From Phyllobacterium sp. 628 (GTDB lineage Bacteria > Pseudomonadota > Alphaproteobacteria > Rhizobiales > Rhizobiaceae): a DNA stretch of 64,000 bases. Each line of letters opens with the position of its first letter. The stretch's first letter is position 1. Both the position numbers and the translations under genes were made by a program. Positions 45,143 through 54,770 of this stretch are shown piece after piece. The notes under the pieces were generated by a model. The model had not been told where the DNA came from. It did not search any database and saw only the letters and a list, made by a program, of their open reading frames with translations. Location: the NCBI RefSeq assembly GCF_014189505.1, contig NZ_CP050301.1, forward strand, positions 2,983,501 through 3,047,500. Reading direction: 5' to 3'.

Positions 45143-46522
45143 TTACGGCGCTTGGCGAGCGGCAATTGCTTCCATCAACTTGGCGGCAAGGGTGTCATAC
45201 TTTTCATCATAGTGATGATCGCCCTGCAGCAGGATCTTCTGCACCGTGCTGAGCGAAGGATCCGTGCAGGCGGTGTCATCTTCTTCAGAACCATACACGC
45301 ACAGCACTTTTTCCGGCGGCAGCTTGGCAACAGCTGGCGCAACCTCATTATCGCCGCCCATGCCAAGCCATGAGCCAACTGATACCTGGAACGGCGTTGT
45401 TTCTTCGGTACCGATCAAACCAACCATCGTGATGCGTTTTTGCAGATGGTCCGGGATAAAGGGCCAGGCAAACGGAATGGTGTTTGCACCGAATGAATAA
45501 CCCAGAAGAACCACCGGCAGCTTGCTTGTCGGATCGGCCTTCTTGATGATGCGGCCGATATCCTTGGCGATATCTTCAGGTTGGCGGACCGACCAGAAAT
45601 AGCGCAGGGAATCAACACCCACAACATGAACGCCTTCCTTGGCGATGATGTCACCCACCGACTTGTCGATGTCCCGCCAGCCGCCGTCACCAGAGAAGAA
45701 AACGGCCAGATATTTTGCCGGGCCATTGCTGCTTGGAATATCTGTGATCGGCAAGGAATCCGCCGATGCATCCTCCTTGGCAATTTCGAGCGCTGCGTCC
45801 ACGGCGATCTGCATGCGTTCCGGCTTGGTCGCCGCAAACTTTTCCTGCGCCTTGAAGTAGCCGGCCGTTGCCGGGCCAGAGGGTGCCGGATCAGGCTTTT
45901 CACGTACAATGGTCGCGGGGTTCGGCAAATCAGCATCGTAGGAATAGCTGAAACCTTGTCCTTCTACCGGCTCGAAATCCGCCCCTTCACAGGAAGGCAA
46001 TTTGGTATTGAGCGCGACCGATGGATCAAGGGCAACCGCGCCGGCAAGAGTAGCCGCCGGAGAGTTGGCAATGGAGGCGTAGGACATGACACCGCCCTCG
46101 CCGATTCCGATCACAACAGGATGCATATAGGTATCGAGAGAGATCATACGCTGAGCTTCCTTGGCAATACCCTCGAGATCAGAGACGAAATAGGTGCATT
46201 CGCCTGTATCCTGATTGAGTTCCTTGCGCCATTTTTCCAGGTCAACAGTCAGAACGAGGAAACCGCGGTCGAGCAGCAGCTTTGAAAGAGCCTCGTCATC
46301 AGCGGCAATACCGCCCTTCTGCGACACGAGAATGGCAAGAGCCGTCGGCTTTCCCTTTGGCTGCAACAGCGGCACATTGCTGAGACGCTCTGATGTCACC
46401 AGAATACGTCCTGATGTTCCGAAACCGAATCCGGGCAGATAATAGGCGGTGGCGGAAAGGATAATGCTGAGGATGAGAAGGGCAGCAATCAGATACAGAT
46501 ACGGCCTGCGCAGGAATTTCAT
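45143..46522 (-). CDS. acvB: AcvB/VirJ-family protein, lysyl-phosphatidylglycerol hydrolase
   Basis: 459 residues, with an N-terminal signal anchor (LYLIAALLILSIILSATAYYL) followed by a periplasmic region of two VirJ-like alpha/beta-hydrolase units. The second carries the nucleophile motif LLGYSFGANTIPFAWP and AVFFSGDGGWRDIDKSVG. In Agrobacterium AcvB is needed for virulence, and the family hydrolyses lysyl-phosphatidylglycerol (established). It is 49 bases downstream of lpiA on the same strand, so it is likely the partner that removes the lipid LpiA makes. Confidence 0.9.
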   Translation of the reverse strand: MKFLRRPYLYLIAALLILSIILSATAYYLPGFGFGTSGRILVTSERLSNVPLLQPKGKPTALAILVSQKGGIAADDEALSKLLLDRGFLVLTVDLEKWRKELNQDTGECTYFVSDLEGIAKEAQRMISLDTYMHPVVIGIGEGGVMSYASIANSPAATLAGAVALDPSVALNTKLPSCEGADFEPVEGQGFSYSYDADLPNPATIVREKPDPAPSGPATAGYFKAQEKFAATKPERMQIAVDAALEIAKEDASADSLPITDIPSSNGPAKYLAVFFSGDGGWRDIDKSVGDIIAKEGVHVVGVDSLRYFWSVRQPEDIAKDIGRIIKKADPTSKLPVVLLGYSFGANTIPFAWPFIPDHLQKRITMVGLIGTEETTPFQVSVGSWLGMGGDNEVAPAVAKLPPEKVLCVYGSEEDDTACTDPSLSTVQKILLQGDHHYDEKYDTLAAKLMEAIAARQAP

Positions 46523-46571
46523 CGTTTAAAGACCTCGAAGGGGCTGCCACTTACCAGGTTTGTTGCATCAA

Positions 46572-49157
46572 TCAGCGAACGTGGTGTGGCAAGGCCTGGG
46601 GGCAAATCAGATAATAGGGCGTCCATTTCGGGCCGAACTTATCCTTGAATGCGCGCAATCCGTCAAATCGATAAAATTCAGCACCCCGTCTGTAGATAAA
46701 TGAACCGATACGGTTCCAGCGCGAGGCGAGATGACTGTCTGAAAGACCGGAGAGCGGTGCAGCTCCAAGATTGAACCATTGGTACCCCTCACCCTTCGCC
46801 GCCATCAGCAGATTGGCGAACAGGCCATCCATGATAACACTGGATGCATCGGGCCGGTGGCGCATCAGATCGACAGCGATTTCCTTCTGCCCGGCGCCAC
46901 GCCAGACATTGGCAAATGCCACGATGACGCCTTCCTTGCGCAACACCGCAATGTCAAAATGTGAGAGATAAGCGGCTTCAAATGAACCGAGCGAGAAGCG
47001 TTTTTCAGAACCGGATTTCATCTCCAGCCAAGCGTCGGAAACGTCCCGCAATTCATTCATAACGGCGGGTGTTTGTTCCTTTGGCAGGATTTCAAACGAA
47101 ATCCCCTCTTTCTCCAGACGCCGGGCAGCATAACGCAGCGGCTGGCGCTTTGAGCCTTCCAGTGAAAAATCGCTGAGTTCGACGCGCGCTACCTCACCCA
47201 GCTTCAAGGCCGTCAGTCCCATATCAAGAAACAGCGGCAACCGCTCAGGACCGACACCGTAGAAAACGGTACGGGCACCGGCACGGTCTGCCATATCGCG
47301 AAATGCCCAAGCGAGATCGGGAATAGCGTCGTCGCTGCCAACCGGCTCACCCATCGACACCAAACTGCCGCCGGAACGGGCATACATGACAAACCCGCGC
47401 GCTTTGCTGTCCATGAGGAAGCGCTTATCACCCAGCAGCGCCAGCGCATCGGACGCACGCGGCGATGCTGCAACAAGTTCAGGCACATCATCCGGGATCG
47501 GTTGTGCGCGCAGCTTGCCGCGCCCGACGCCATTGATAATCGTGTTGATGGTGATCGCCGCCAGGACAGTGAGAAGCAGCACGCTGCCACGCAGGAACCG
47601 GGAGGCCTGCGCATCCCACGCAAATTCCCACCAAAGCTGATTGGCATATTCCACATGGCGGAATGTAAAGAAGCCAAGCCACAGCACCGCAAACGCCGTT
47701 GTGCCGATACTGGCAAGCCATCCCCATGTCAGCCGGAAACTCTCTCCCATCGGCTTGCGATAGAATGAATCGCGGAACAGGAGCAGGACACCGGCCATCA
47801 GAGTCAGCGCCAGTGCCTCTTCCCAATCGAGACCCTTCGCCAGAGAGAAGACTGCGCCCAGACTGAAGAGGATGACCGCCATGACCCAAGCACGCCACAA
47901 TCGGCGAGCAAGCCCGCGTGCCACGATCAGCAGCGCCAAACCAACAAAGCTTGCACCGAGATGCGACATTTCCAGAAACGGCATCGGTACGAAATCGGAC
48001 AAGACCTCGAGCCGGCGGCTGAAATCGGGGGTAACCGACGAGATGAGCAGGACGATACCGCCGAGAAACGCGATACCGGCAGAGAGCGGCGGGATCAGTG
48101 TTTCAAACACCCGCACCGCCAGCATGGTCGGGCCCGCAATCAGGTGGCGGCGACGCAGAAATTCCGAGATGACAAAACCAATAATCGCCACCAGAAACGG
48201 AATAAGCGTGTAGATCACCCGGTAAGCCAGCAATGCGGCAATCGCGTCAGGGTTCTGCCCTATCCCCAAACCTGCAATGATAGTCGCTTCGAATGCGCCA
48301 ATACCGCCAGGCGCATGGCTGATAATGCCCAGTGCAACGGCCACAACATAAATCAGCGCGAAGGCAGCAATGCTGCCAACCGCCCCATGAGGCATCAGGA
48401 CATAGAGCGTTGCGGCAGCAGCTGCCACATCGATCAGACCGGCAATAATCTGCAGCATCGCGCCTTGCGACGATGGCAGGCGCACGGAAACACGGCCAAC
48501 CTGCAGGGTGCGTTCACGGCGTGACAGCCAGAACAGCAGGACGGCAACAGCAACAAGAATGGATGCGCCGACAAGCTGATCGAGCACCGGACCAAATGAC
48601 ACAATCCACGGTATGCGCGATGGATCGATAACCAGCGCAACGGCAATCATGATTGTGAAAGCAAACCAGATCGCCAGCCACGACGTCCCGATAATGCGGC
48701 CAATATCCGCAACATTGATGCCTTCGGCGGCGTAGACGCGATAACGCAATGCACCGCCGGTCAACAATGAAAAGCCCAAAGCGTTGGAGATGGCATAACC
48801 GGCACCGCCAGCCATGGCTGAAATATAGTAAGGCACCCGCTTTGGTGCGATGGTTTCAACCGCTACGACGTCATAAAGCGCCACGGCAGCAAAACTGACG
48901 AATGTAAAGAAAAGGGCCCACAGCAACGTGCTGCCGGGTATCGCATGGATGGAGTGTTTGACCTCACGAATGGAAATTTCGCTCGACAGGTGCGTCAGGA
49001 CCAGCAAGCTCAGCACCGCGACGCCAACACCAAAGAACGCGAACAAAGCCGATTTCGTCTTCTTGCCCCATGGCAACTTCAACTGCGCACGCGCGTTGAT
49101 TCGCTGCAGCGTCTTCTCGTTGCTATGAACCGTTGACGTGGCTGGGTCCGATATCAA
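46572..49157 (-). CDS. lpiA: Lysyl-phosphatidylglycerol synthase/flippase LpiA (MprF family)
   Basis: 861 residues. The N-terminal two-thirds hold about 14 membrane segments (flippase domain; LGFSLLTGGALRYRVYAAEG, IISHAPGGIGAFEATIIAGLG). The C-terminal 330 residues are the cytoplasmic synthase domain of GNAT-like fold that transfers lysine from Lys-tRNA to phosphatidylglycerol (ARSGGSLVSMGEPVGSDDA, YQWFNLGAAPLSGL). It is known to be acid-induced in Sinorhizobium and to protect against cationic peptides. Operon with acvB. Confidence 0.92.
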   Translation of the reverse strand: MISDPATSTVHSNEKTLQRINARAQLKLPWGKKTKSALFAFFGVGVAVLSLLVLTHLSSEISIREVKHSIHAIPGSTLLWALFFTFVSFAAVALYDVVAVETIAPKRVPYYISAMAGGAGYAISNALGFSLLTGGALRYRVYAAEGINVADIGRIIGTSWLAIWFAFTIMIAVALVIDPSRIPWIVSFGPVLDQLVGASILVAVAVLLFWLSRRERTLQVGRVSVRLPSSQGAMLQIIAGLIDVAAAAATLYVLMPHGAVGSIAAFALIYVVAVALGIISHAPGGIGAFEATIIAGLGIGQNPDAIAALLAYRVIYTLIPFLVAIIGFVISEFLRRRHLIAGPTMLAVRVFETLIPPLSAGIAFLGGIVLLISSVTPDFSRRLEVLSDFVPMPFLEMSHLGASFVGLALLIVARGLARRLWRAWVMAVILFSLGAVFSLAKGLDWEEALALTLMAGVLLLFRDSFYRKPMGESFRLTWGWLASIGTTAFAVLWLGFFTFRHVEYANQLWWEFAWDAQASRFLRGSVLLLTVLAAITINTIINGVGRGKLRAQPIPDDVPELVAASPRASDALALLGDKRFLMDSKARGFVMYARSGGSLVSMGEPVGSDDAIPDLAWAFRDMADRAGARTVFYGVGPERLPLFLDMGLTALKLGEVARVELSDFSLEGSKRQPLRYAARRLEKEGISFEILPKEQTPAVMNELRDVSDAWLEMKSGSEKRFSLGSFEAAYLSHFDIAVLRKEGVIVAFANVWRGAGQKEIAVDLMRHRPDASSVIMDGLFANLLMAAKGEGYQWFNLGAAPLSGLSDSHLASRWNRIGSFIYRRGAEFYRFDGLRAFKDKFGPKWTPYYLICPQALPHHVR

Positions 49158-49325
49158 TGACTAGTCTTTCCAGTGGATGCTCACAATCACCATGATTTTG
49201 AGCAGGGCGCGATAAGCTCCGTAATAATGGCGGCAATAAGCCATAACAACGGTAACACTCAACTCTGGCCAAGCCAAAATCGAGTGCACTATTGTGTGCT
49301 TGTTATTGCATTATGATGAATTGTG

Positions 49326-49808
49326 CTAGGCCGCGCGATCGAAGGCGAGGTGACGATACGATCCCGGAGCGCGGACGCGCCCAACGGCAGTAGATGGCGG
49401 GGTTAACCCCATACCTTCAGCAATAGCGGTCGCCACGGAATTGCTGTTCTGAATCAAGAAGGAATAACCAAGGCCCGACGTACGGATACGCGCTGCGACG
49501 TCAACGGCAGCCCGCCACCGTGTAGCCACGGACGTAAAACTGCCCTCGAGCAGCAACGTCGTGCGTGACGTGGGGCGCACGTAGAATTCCGGGCAATAGA
49601 TCAGGTCGCGCTGTGAATAGTCCGTCACAACAGCGGTTAAACGGCCACGAATGGCGCAATAATTGAAACTGCCGTCGGGATTAACAGCGCCACCATTGAT
49701 TTCATAGAGCGGACGGCCCGTCTCATCAGTCCAAACCACAAAGTTATGGCTGGCAATTCCGGCAAAGCGCGGAATTGGATAGGAGCCAAAGAGGATGCGG
49801 TGGTTCAT
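49326..49808 (-). CDS. Small protein of unknown function, permuted papain-like motifs
   Basis: 160 residues. It has no signal peptide and reads like a compact alpha/beta domain. SHNFVVWTDETGRPLYEING puts a His before two strands. The C-terminal part LGYSFLIQNSNSVATAIA recalls the NC- or NS-containing helix of permuted NlpC/P60 domains, with Ser where those have Cys. That comparison is pattern-based and weak. Stands alone; a possible promoter (AGACAA 49874-49879, TCAATA 49852-49857, read on the minus strand) lies upstream. Confidence 0.5.
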   Translation of the reverse strand: MNHRILFGSYPIPRFAGIASHNFVVWTDETGRPLYEINGGAVNPDGSFNYCAIRGRLTAVVTDYSQRDLIYCPEFYVRPTSRTTLLLEGSFTSVATRWRAAVDVAARIRTSGLGYSFLIQNSNSVATAIAEGMGLTPPSTAVGRVRAPGSYRHLAFDRAA

Positions 49809-50123
49809 AAAACGGTCGCTCTAGAGGGTGGATTTACAAAAGACTAGCTCATCAATAGAGCATTTATTTTCAAAGACAACAGGGGCTTTTCTAACAAAAA
49901 TGTGACGGAAATTTAGTTATCCGGCGTACTATCGAATTAATGCGACAGTTCCTTGAAATCTCTCCGGAAAATACCTCACTTAAGGCATTTTCCAGCGCGG
50001 CCCGCTGAAAACACGGGTTTGTTTTCCACAGGCACACACCAAAAAATATTTTGCTGTTTTTCAAGCAAATACGATGGAAATGTTTCCCTTCGCTGGCAAA
50101 GCTGATGGCAACAGTATCAACAA
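49809..50123. other. Intergenic region between the unknown small gene and the FAA hydrolase gene
   Basis: 315 bases, AT-rich. Contains the possible promoter named for the small gene, and a dyad GAAAACA (50007-50013) / TGTTTTC (50020-50026) with a 6-base loop. A 78-codon minus-strand frame (49891-50127) has no family resemblance and overlaps the neighbouring stop, so I do not call it. Confidence 0.4.
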
Positions 50124-50822
50124 TCAAACAACCTTTGCCCGAATTTCGCCAATACCATCAACGCCGCCATGCATTTCGTCGCCGCGCACAATGGCACCCA
50201 CACCCGCTGGCGTACCGGAGAAGATCAAATCTCCAGCCTGCAGCGTAAACAGTGTCGATAGATAGGCAATGGTTTCCGGGACATTCCAGATCAACTGGCT
50301 GAGATCACCGCGCTGGCGCTCCTTGCCATTGACATTGAGCCAGACAGCGCCCGACTTTGGGTGACTGGTCTTTGACGCCGGCACAATTGCCGAACAGGGT
50401 GCCGAAGCTTCAAACGCCTTACCAACTTCCCAGGGACGGCCCAGCTTCTTCGCTTCGCCCTGCAAATCGCGCCGGGTCATATCAAGCCCCACCGCATAAC
50501 CGAATACGTGGTCAAGTGCCTTGTCCACGGCAATATCTGTTCCGCCCTTGCCAAGGGCAATCACCATTTCCATTTCGAAATGCACATCGTTCGAACCGGA
50601 TGGATAGGGGAAATTGCCATTGTCCTTGACCAAACTATCCGGATTTTTCTGAAAGAAGAACGGTGGTTCGCGGTTCGGATCATGACCCATTTCGATAGCG
50701 TGGTCGGCATAATTGCGCCCGACACAGTAAATCCGGTGAACCGGAAACAGTTTTTCCGACCCGGTCACACTGAGGACGGGTTGAGCAACTGGCTGGAAAA
50801 GGTATTCGACGTTCTGCATCAT
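50124..50822 (-). CDS. Fumarylacetoacetate hydrolase (FAA) family protein
   Basis: 232 residues from the ATG at 50822 (AAAGG just upstream; the next codon is also ATG). The motif order VGRNYADHAIEMG, FFQKNPDSLV, HFEMEMVIALGKGG, GLDMTRRDLQ and LIFSGTPAGVGAI is that of the FAA-hydrolase/hydratase/isomerase superfamily with its acidic metal ligands. It may act on acylpyruvates or related 1,3-diketo acids. No pathway neighbour is seen. Confidence 0.85.
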   Translation of the reverse strand: MMQNVEYLFQPVAQPVLSVTGSEKLFPVHRIYCVGRNYADHAIEMGHDPNREPPFFFQKNPDSLVKDNGNFPYPSGSNDVHFEMEMVIALGKGGTDIAVDKALDHVFGYAVGLDMTRRDLQGEAKKLGRPWEVGKAFEASAPCSAIVPASKTSHPKSGAVWLNVNGKERQRGDLSQLIWNVPETIAYLSTLFTLQAGDLIFSGTPAGVGAIVRGDEMHGGVDGIGEIRAKVV

Positions 50823-50973
50823 GGGCCTTTCACACGGGATTGATCGCCGCAATCGAATTTGATCTTGGCAAACTGATGATCACGCTACACATGGTATAAA
50901 GATCAGACAATCGTCCGATGCAATCCGGCAAATGCAGCGTCATTGTGCCCTTTAGCAGGAATATTCAGCCTTT

Positions 50974-52275
50974 ATGGATCAAAGATTCGTGCACGAAAAT
51001 ATCGGCGTAACGGCTGACGATGCCGCGCTGCTGGACAGGGTGCAACGGGCCAGTTTCGAGTATTTCTGGAAGGGTGCGCATCCGAGCGGCCTTGCGCGCG
51101 ACCGCTCGGGTAAAAATGCCGATCCCGCCAACGACCTCGTAGCCACCGGAGCCAGCGGTTTTGGTTTCATGGCCATAGTCGTTGCAATCGAACGCGGCTG
51201 GATCGAACGTTCCGATGCAATGACCCGGATTGAAAAAATGCTCACCGCGCTTGAGCGAACGAAGCGCTATCACGGCGTTTTTCCGCATTTCTTTAACGGC
51301 ACGGACGGTTCCACCATTCCCTTTTCTTTTCGGGATGATGGCGGCGATCTGGTGGAAACCTCGTTTCTTTTTCAAGGTCTGATCTGCGTCCGGCAGTATT
51401 TTGCATCAGCCTCCCCTGCCGACACAGCCATACGTGATCGGATCAATCGGCTGTGGCACGCTGTCGAATGGACTGCTCATATCAAGCACGATGAAAAAGT
51501 ATTGTACTGGCATCACAGCCCGCGATTCCATTTTGCCCGCAACGTCCCAATCCGCGGCTGGAATGAAGCACTGATCACCTATGTGATAGCTGCTGGTGCA
51601 TCCCGGCATTCGATTGATGCGGAAATTTATCATGAAGGTTTTGCGACCGGTAGCCAGTTCGTCAATGGCCGCGACTATTACGGTATCAATCTGCCGCTCG
51701 GCCCGGATTTTGGCGGACCTTTGTTCTTCGCGCATTATTCGTTCTGCGGTCTTGATCCGCGTGGGCTTACGGACCGCTACGCGGACTATTGGTTGCAGAA
51801 CACCAGTCATGTCCAGATCAATTATCAGCACTGCGTCAACAATCCTCACGGCTATAAAGGCTATGGGCCGGACTGTTGGGGATTGACGTCAAGTCACGGT
51901 CCCGCTGGCTATGTCGTCAGTTCCCCCGCTTCCGATTTTGGCCTGATTGCTCCCACTGCCGCCATATGCAGCCTGCCCTATCTGCCCCAAGAAGCCATGG
52001 CCGCCCTGTATCATTTTTTTGGACAACCCGAAGGAAAAATCTGGGGCCGTTTCGGTTTCGTCGATGCGTTCTCACAAACCAGCGGCTGGTTTGCGCGCAC
52101 CTATCTCGGGATCGATCAGGGACCTATCGTTGCCATGGTTGAGAACCATCGAAGCGGGCTGTTGTGGAATTTGTTCATGAGCGCGCCGGAAATCTTGCAC
52201 GGTTTGCAGAAACTCGGTTTTTCCAGTCCACATTTGGCTACAGAAGTGCGCGAAGGTACGGAACCAAACAGCTGA
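50974..52275 (+). CDS. Glucoamylase-family (GH144-like) protein, candidate beta-1,2-glucan hydrolase
   Basis: 433 residues of the PF10091 'glucoamylase' family, which includes the GH144 endo-beta-1,2-glucanases. Family text: LARDRSG near residue 40, ASGFGFMAIVVAIERGWI, then LVETSFLFQGLICVRQYF, and RDYYGINLPLGPDFGGPLFF. No signal peptide is visible, so it would be cytoplasmic unless exported otherwise. Rhizobia and brucellae make cyclic beta-1,2-glucan, a natural candidate substrate (inference). The lipid-kinase gene follows closely on the same strand. Confidence 0.75.
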   Translation: MDQRFVHENIGVTADDAALLDRVQRASFEYFWKGAHPSGLARDRSGKNADPANDLVATGASGFGFMAIVVAIERGWIERSDAMTRIEKMLTALERTKRYHGVFPHFFNGTDGSTIPFSFRDDGGDLVETSFLFQGLICVRQYFASASPADTAIRDRINRLWHAVEWTAHIKHDEKVLYWHHSPRFHFARNVPIRGWNEALITYVIAAGASRHSIDAEIYHEGFATGSQFVNGRDYYGINLPLGPDFGGPLFFAHYSFCGLDPRGLTDRYADYWLQNTSHVQINYQHCVNNPHGYKGYGPDCWGLTSSHGPAGYVVSSPASDFGLIAPTAAICSLPYLPQEAMAALYHFFGQPEGKIWGRFGFVDAFSQTSGWFARTYLGIDQGPIVAMVENHRSGLLWNLFMSAPEILHGLQKLGFSSPHLATEVREGTEPNS

Positions 52276-52348
52276 TTGCGCATTGCCACATTCGGAGCAG
52301 TCGATCACAGTCGATCTGTTATCGCATGTCACCTGCCGGGGATCATTC

Positions 52349-53257
52349 ATGAAAGTCCATGCCATTTTTAACCGTGATGGCGGTACGTTTCGCACGATGG
52401 ACATGGATGCATTCGCCCGCACAGCACAGGAAATATTTGAAAAACACGGCCACACACTCGAAAGCGAGATCGTTGCCGGTAAAGACATCGTCAAGGCACT
52501 CAAAAATGCTGCCAGCGAAGAAAATCACGTTCTGATGGCGGGCGGCGGCGATGGAACGGTCTCTGCTGCTGCGGCGCTTGCTTGGAAAGCCGGTGTGCCA
52601 CTAGCAGTTCTTCCTGCCGGAACGATGAACCTCTTCGCCCGATCTTTGAAAATCCCGCTGGAATTAAATGCGGCGCTGGAAAGTCTGGCCAGCGGAACAA
52701 TTCAAGCCATAGATATCTCGACAGCAAACGACGAGACCTTCGTTCATCAATTCTCCATCGGTTTTCAGCCGCAGATGATCAAGCTGCGCAACACCCTGGA
52801 ATTCAATTCGCGCTGGGGCAAACGGCTGGCAAGCATGCGGGCCTTCGCCAAGGCGATCGGCCGCCCGCCACGTTTTCTGGTTCGCCTGACGATTGATGGC
52901 GCACCAACCGAGCGCACTGTCTCGGCTATCTCCGTCTCCAACAATCCCTATGGGCAAGGCATGCTGCCGATCGCCGACGTGCTCGACCGGGGAGAATTAG
53001 GTATCTATATCGCCGAACGCCTGTCCCCGTTGTCGGTAACAAAGCTTGCAGCGACCGTCCTTATGGGTTCATGGCGCAAGAACAATGACGTCAACGAAAT
53101 TCTCGCCCGGGAGATCGACTTGCATTTCCCGCATCTGCATGGCCATGCAAAAGCAACCATTGATGGGGAACTCGTGCAGCTCGAGCGTGACGTGACAATC
53201 AAAATCCACGCAGGCGAGTTACGGGTGCTTGTCCCCGCTGCACCGCCGATCAAATAA
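52349..53257 (+). CDS. Diacylglycerol/sphingosine kinase-type lipid kinase
   Basis: 302 residues from ATG 52349 (frame is open to 52283, but the family begins MKVHAIFNRD). The nucleotide-binding GGGDGT is at residues 65-70, followed by LAVLPAGTMNLFARSLKIP; a second domain gives ISVSNNPYGQGMLPIADVLD. These fit the DAGK_cat superfamily, which phosphorylates lipids such as diacylglycerol. 73 bases after the glucanase-like gene. Confidence 0.82.
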   Translation: MKVHAIFNRDGGTFRTMDMDAFARTAQEIFEKHGHTLESEIVAGKDIVKALKNAASEENHVLMAGGGDGTVSAAAALAWKAGVPLAVLPAGTMNLFARSLKIPLELNAALESLASGTIQAIDISTANDETFVHQFSIGFQPQMIKLRNTLEFNSRWGKRLASMRAFAKAIGRPPRFLVRLTIDGAPTERTVSAISVSNNPYGQGMLPIADVLDRGELGIYIAERLSPLSVTKLAATVLMGSWRKNNDVNEILAREIDLHFPHLHGHAKATIDGELVQLERDVTIKIHAGELRVLVPAAPPIK

Positions 53258-53260
53258 AAA

Positions 53261-53282
53261 CGGCGCAGCTTTCGCTGCGCCG
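53261..53282 (-). terminator. Terminator of the lipoprotein gene (minus strand)
   Basis: CGGCGCAGC (53261-53269) and GCTGCGCCG (53274-53282) form a perfect 9-bp stem with a 4-base loop. Read on the minus strand it is followed by TTTTTATTTG, which overlaps the end of the lipid-kinase gene. Confidence 0.85.
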
Positions 53283-53305
53283 GATCATTATAAAAGCTGG
53301 AACAT

Positions 53306-53749
53306 TCAGCCTTGCTGTTCCTGCTGTTTCTTTTTGGATTTCTTTGCCGGAGCGGTGGCTGGGCCAGCAGCTTTCTTGTTGGCTGCTGCCTCTTCGGCCG
53401 CAACCTGATCGGCACTCTTGGGCATTGTATCGACGACAGAACGGACCTTGCCCTTGTCAGTAACGGTGCAGAGTGCATCGCGGATATCGACTTTCAGAGA
53501 GACTTCGTTGATGCCGCTGCCAACGGCGCGCTCGTCGACTGCCTTGATGTTGTTCTCGGAGAGCACATATTTGCTCGCTGCGGCCGAGATGCACGGACCG
53601 GCCAAAGCTGAGCTCACCGGGGGGCGAACCGGGGAGAATGTTGCGAACGTGGGGCCCATATTGGGCTCACCGGTCGTAGAACATGCGGCCAAAGGAATGA
53701 GAACTGCCAAGGGGGCAATCCGGCTAAAAATGGTGGTTGGCAGGCGCAT
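53306..53749 (-). CDS. Small putative lipoprotein
   Basis: 147 residues with a signal sequence and lipobox LAAC, so probably lipidated at the Cys and anchored in an envelope membrane. The middle has two Cys (GPCISAAA, RDALCTV). The end is Ala/Lys/Gln-rich and low-complexity. No family recognised. Confidence 0.65.
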   Translation of the reverse strand: MRLPTTIFSRIAPLAVLIPLAACSTTGEPNMGPTFATFSPVRPPVSSALAGPCISAAASKYVLSENNIKAVDERAVGSGINEVSLKVDIRDALCTVTDKGKVRSVVDTMPKSADQVAAEEAAANKKAAGPATAPAKKSKKKQQEQQG

Positions 53750-53876
53750 GGCTTTCTCCGCAAAGTCTCATCGCAGGGTGATGTCTGATTAGGCCGGAAA
53801 CTATTCGCTTTTAACCATTTGTCTAGTGGCACAACTGCCACAATGGGACTTTATTGCCACAATCCCCGCCTCTTCC

Positions 53877-54755
53877 TCATAACGAAACCGTGAGCATCCA
53901 ATTCAGCACGGCCCGCCAGTCAGTCATGCGTATGGGCGTGCCGTGATTGCCGGTCTCGAAACGGGTGAAGCGTACCGGATACCCCTTGGCCGATGTGCGA
54001 ATCTTTCGGTAGAAAGCTTCCTGATCGTCAATTGCAAAGACCGGATCACGGCTGCCATGGCCAAAGAAGATCGGGACACGCCGCTTGAACGCGGGCGAGC
54101 CGATGAAATTGTCATCCCACAATGATCCCATCAGGATCAGCCCGGAAATGTCCTTGGAAACCTTCCCATCCTGTATGAGGCGCCAGCACAGGTTGCCGCC
54201 CATGGAGCCGCAAGCGACGAACAATTTGGCCTGCGGCGATTGCGATTTGAAATAGGTGATCAACCCGGCAACCTGAGCTTCGCCCTTGTCGCCAAAGTCG
54301 CGGAATTCCGGCGTGAGATATAGCCCGCCATTACGGTCCATGAGGTTCTTGATCCGGTTGAAATTACCGCCAAAGGTAAAATCATTCATGCCTTGCTGGC
54401 GATTGCCGCCCTGCCCGTGCAGATAAATAGTGATGACAGATGCGCCGGGATCAAGCTTGCCAACGGCCATAACCTTGACCGGACCAGTTTCGGTGGTGAC
54501 CACCAGATCTTTTTGCGATTTTTTCGGATCCAGCGACAAATATTTCGGTTTAACGCGCAGCTCAGGCACAACATCACGCCCGTTGATATCGCGCATCTCG
54601 CTATAATCAACGACCGTGTAATCACCATTGTCTGCAGTTTTCAGAATACCGGGATATGCGAAAACATCGTCCTTATAGGGCTCAAGCTGTGTGGCAAACG
54701 CCGCGCTCGAAAGACTGACAGCAGCCATCGCCGCAAGAAAAATAGTTCTGAGCAA
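53877..54755 (-). CDS. Exported alpha/beta-hydrolase
   Basis: 292 residues; signal peptide (FLAAMAAVSLSSAAFA). Oxyanion-type ITIYLHGQGGNRQQGM, nucleophile elbow ACGSMGGNLCW with the Ser, then Asp in GHGSRDPVFA and His in ETGNHGTP complete a plausible triad. A periplasmic esterase or peptidase; substrate unknown. It lies 15 bases after the MoeA-MobA fusion gene on the same strand and may be the last gene of that operon. Confidence 0.78.
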   Translation of the reverse strand: MLRTIFLAAMAAVSLSSAAFATQLEPYKDDVFAYPGILKTADNGDYTVVDYSEMRDINGRDVVPELRVKPKYLSLDPKKSQKDLVVTTETGPVKVMAVGKLDPGASVITIYLHGQGGNRQQGMNDFTFGGNFNRIKNLMDRNGGLYLTPEFRDFGDKGEAQVAGLITYFKSQSPQAKLFVACGSMGGNLCWRLIQDGKVSKDISGLILMGSLWDDNFIGSPAFKRRVPIFFGHGSRDPVFAIDDQEAFYRKIRTSAKGYPVRFTRFETGNHGTPIRMTDWRAVLNWMLTVSL

Positions 54756-54770
54756 ATGAAAACCCTCTGA

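Noticed and set aside
49891..50127. 78-codon minus-strand ORF
   Set aside because: No family resemblance, overlaps the FAA hydrolase stop, and the sequence looks like non-coding AT-rich DNA.
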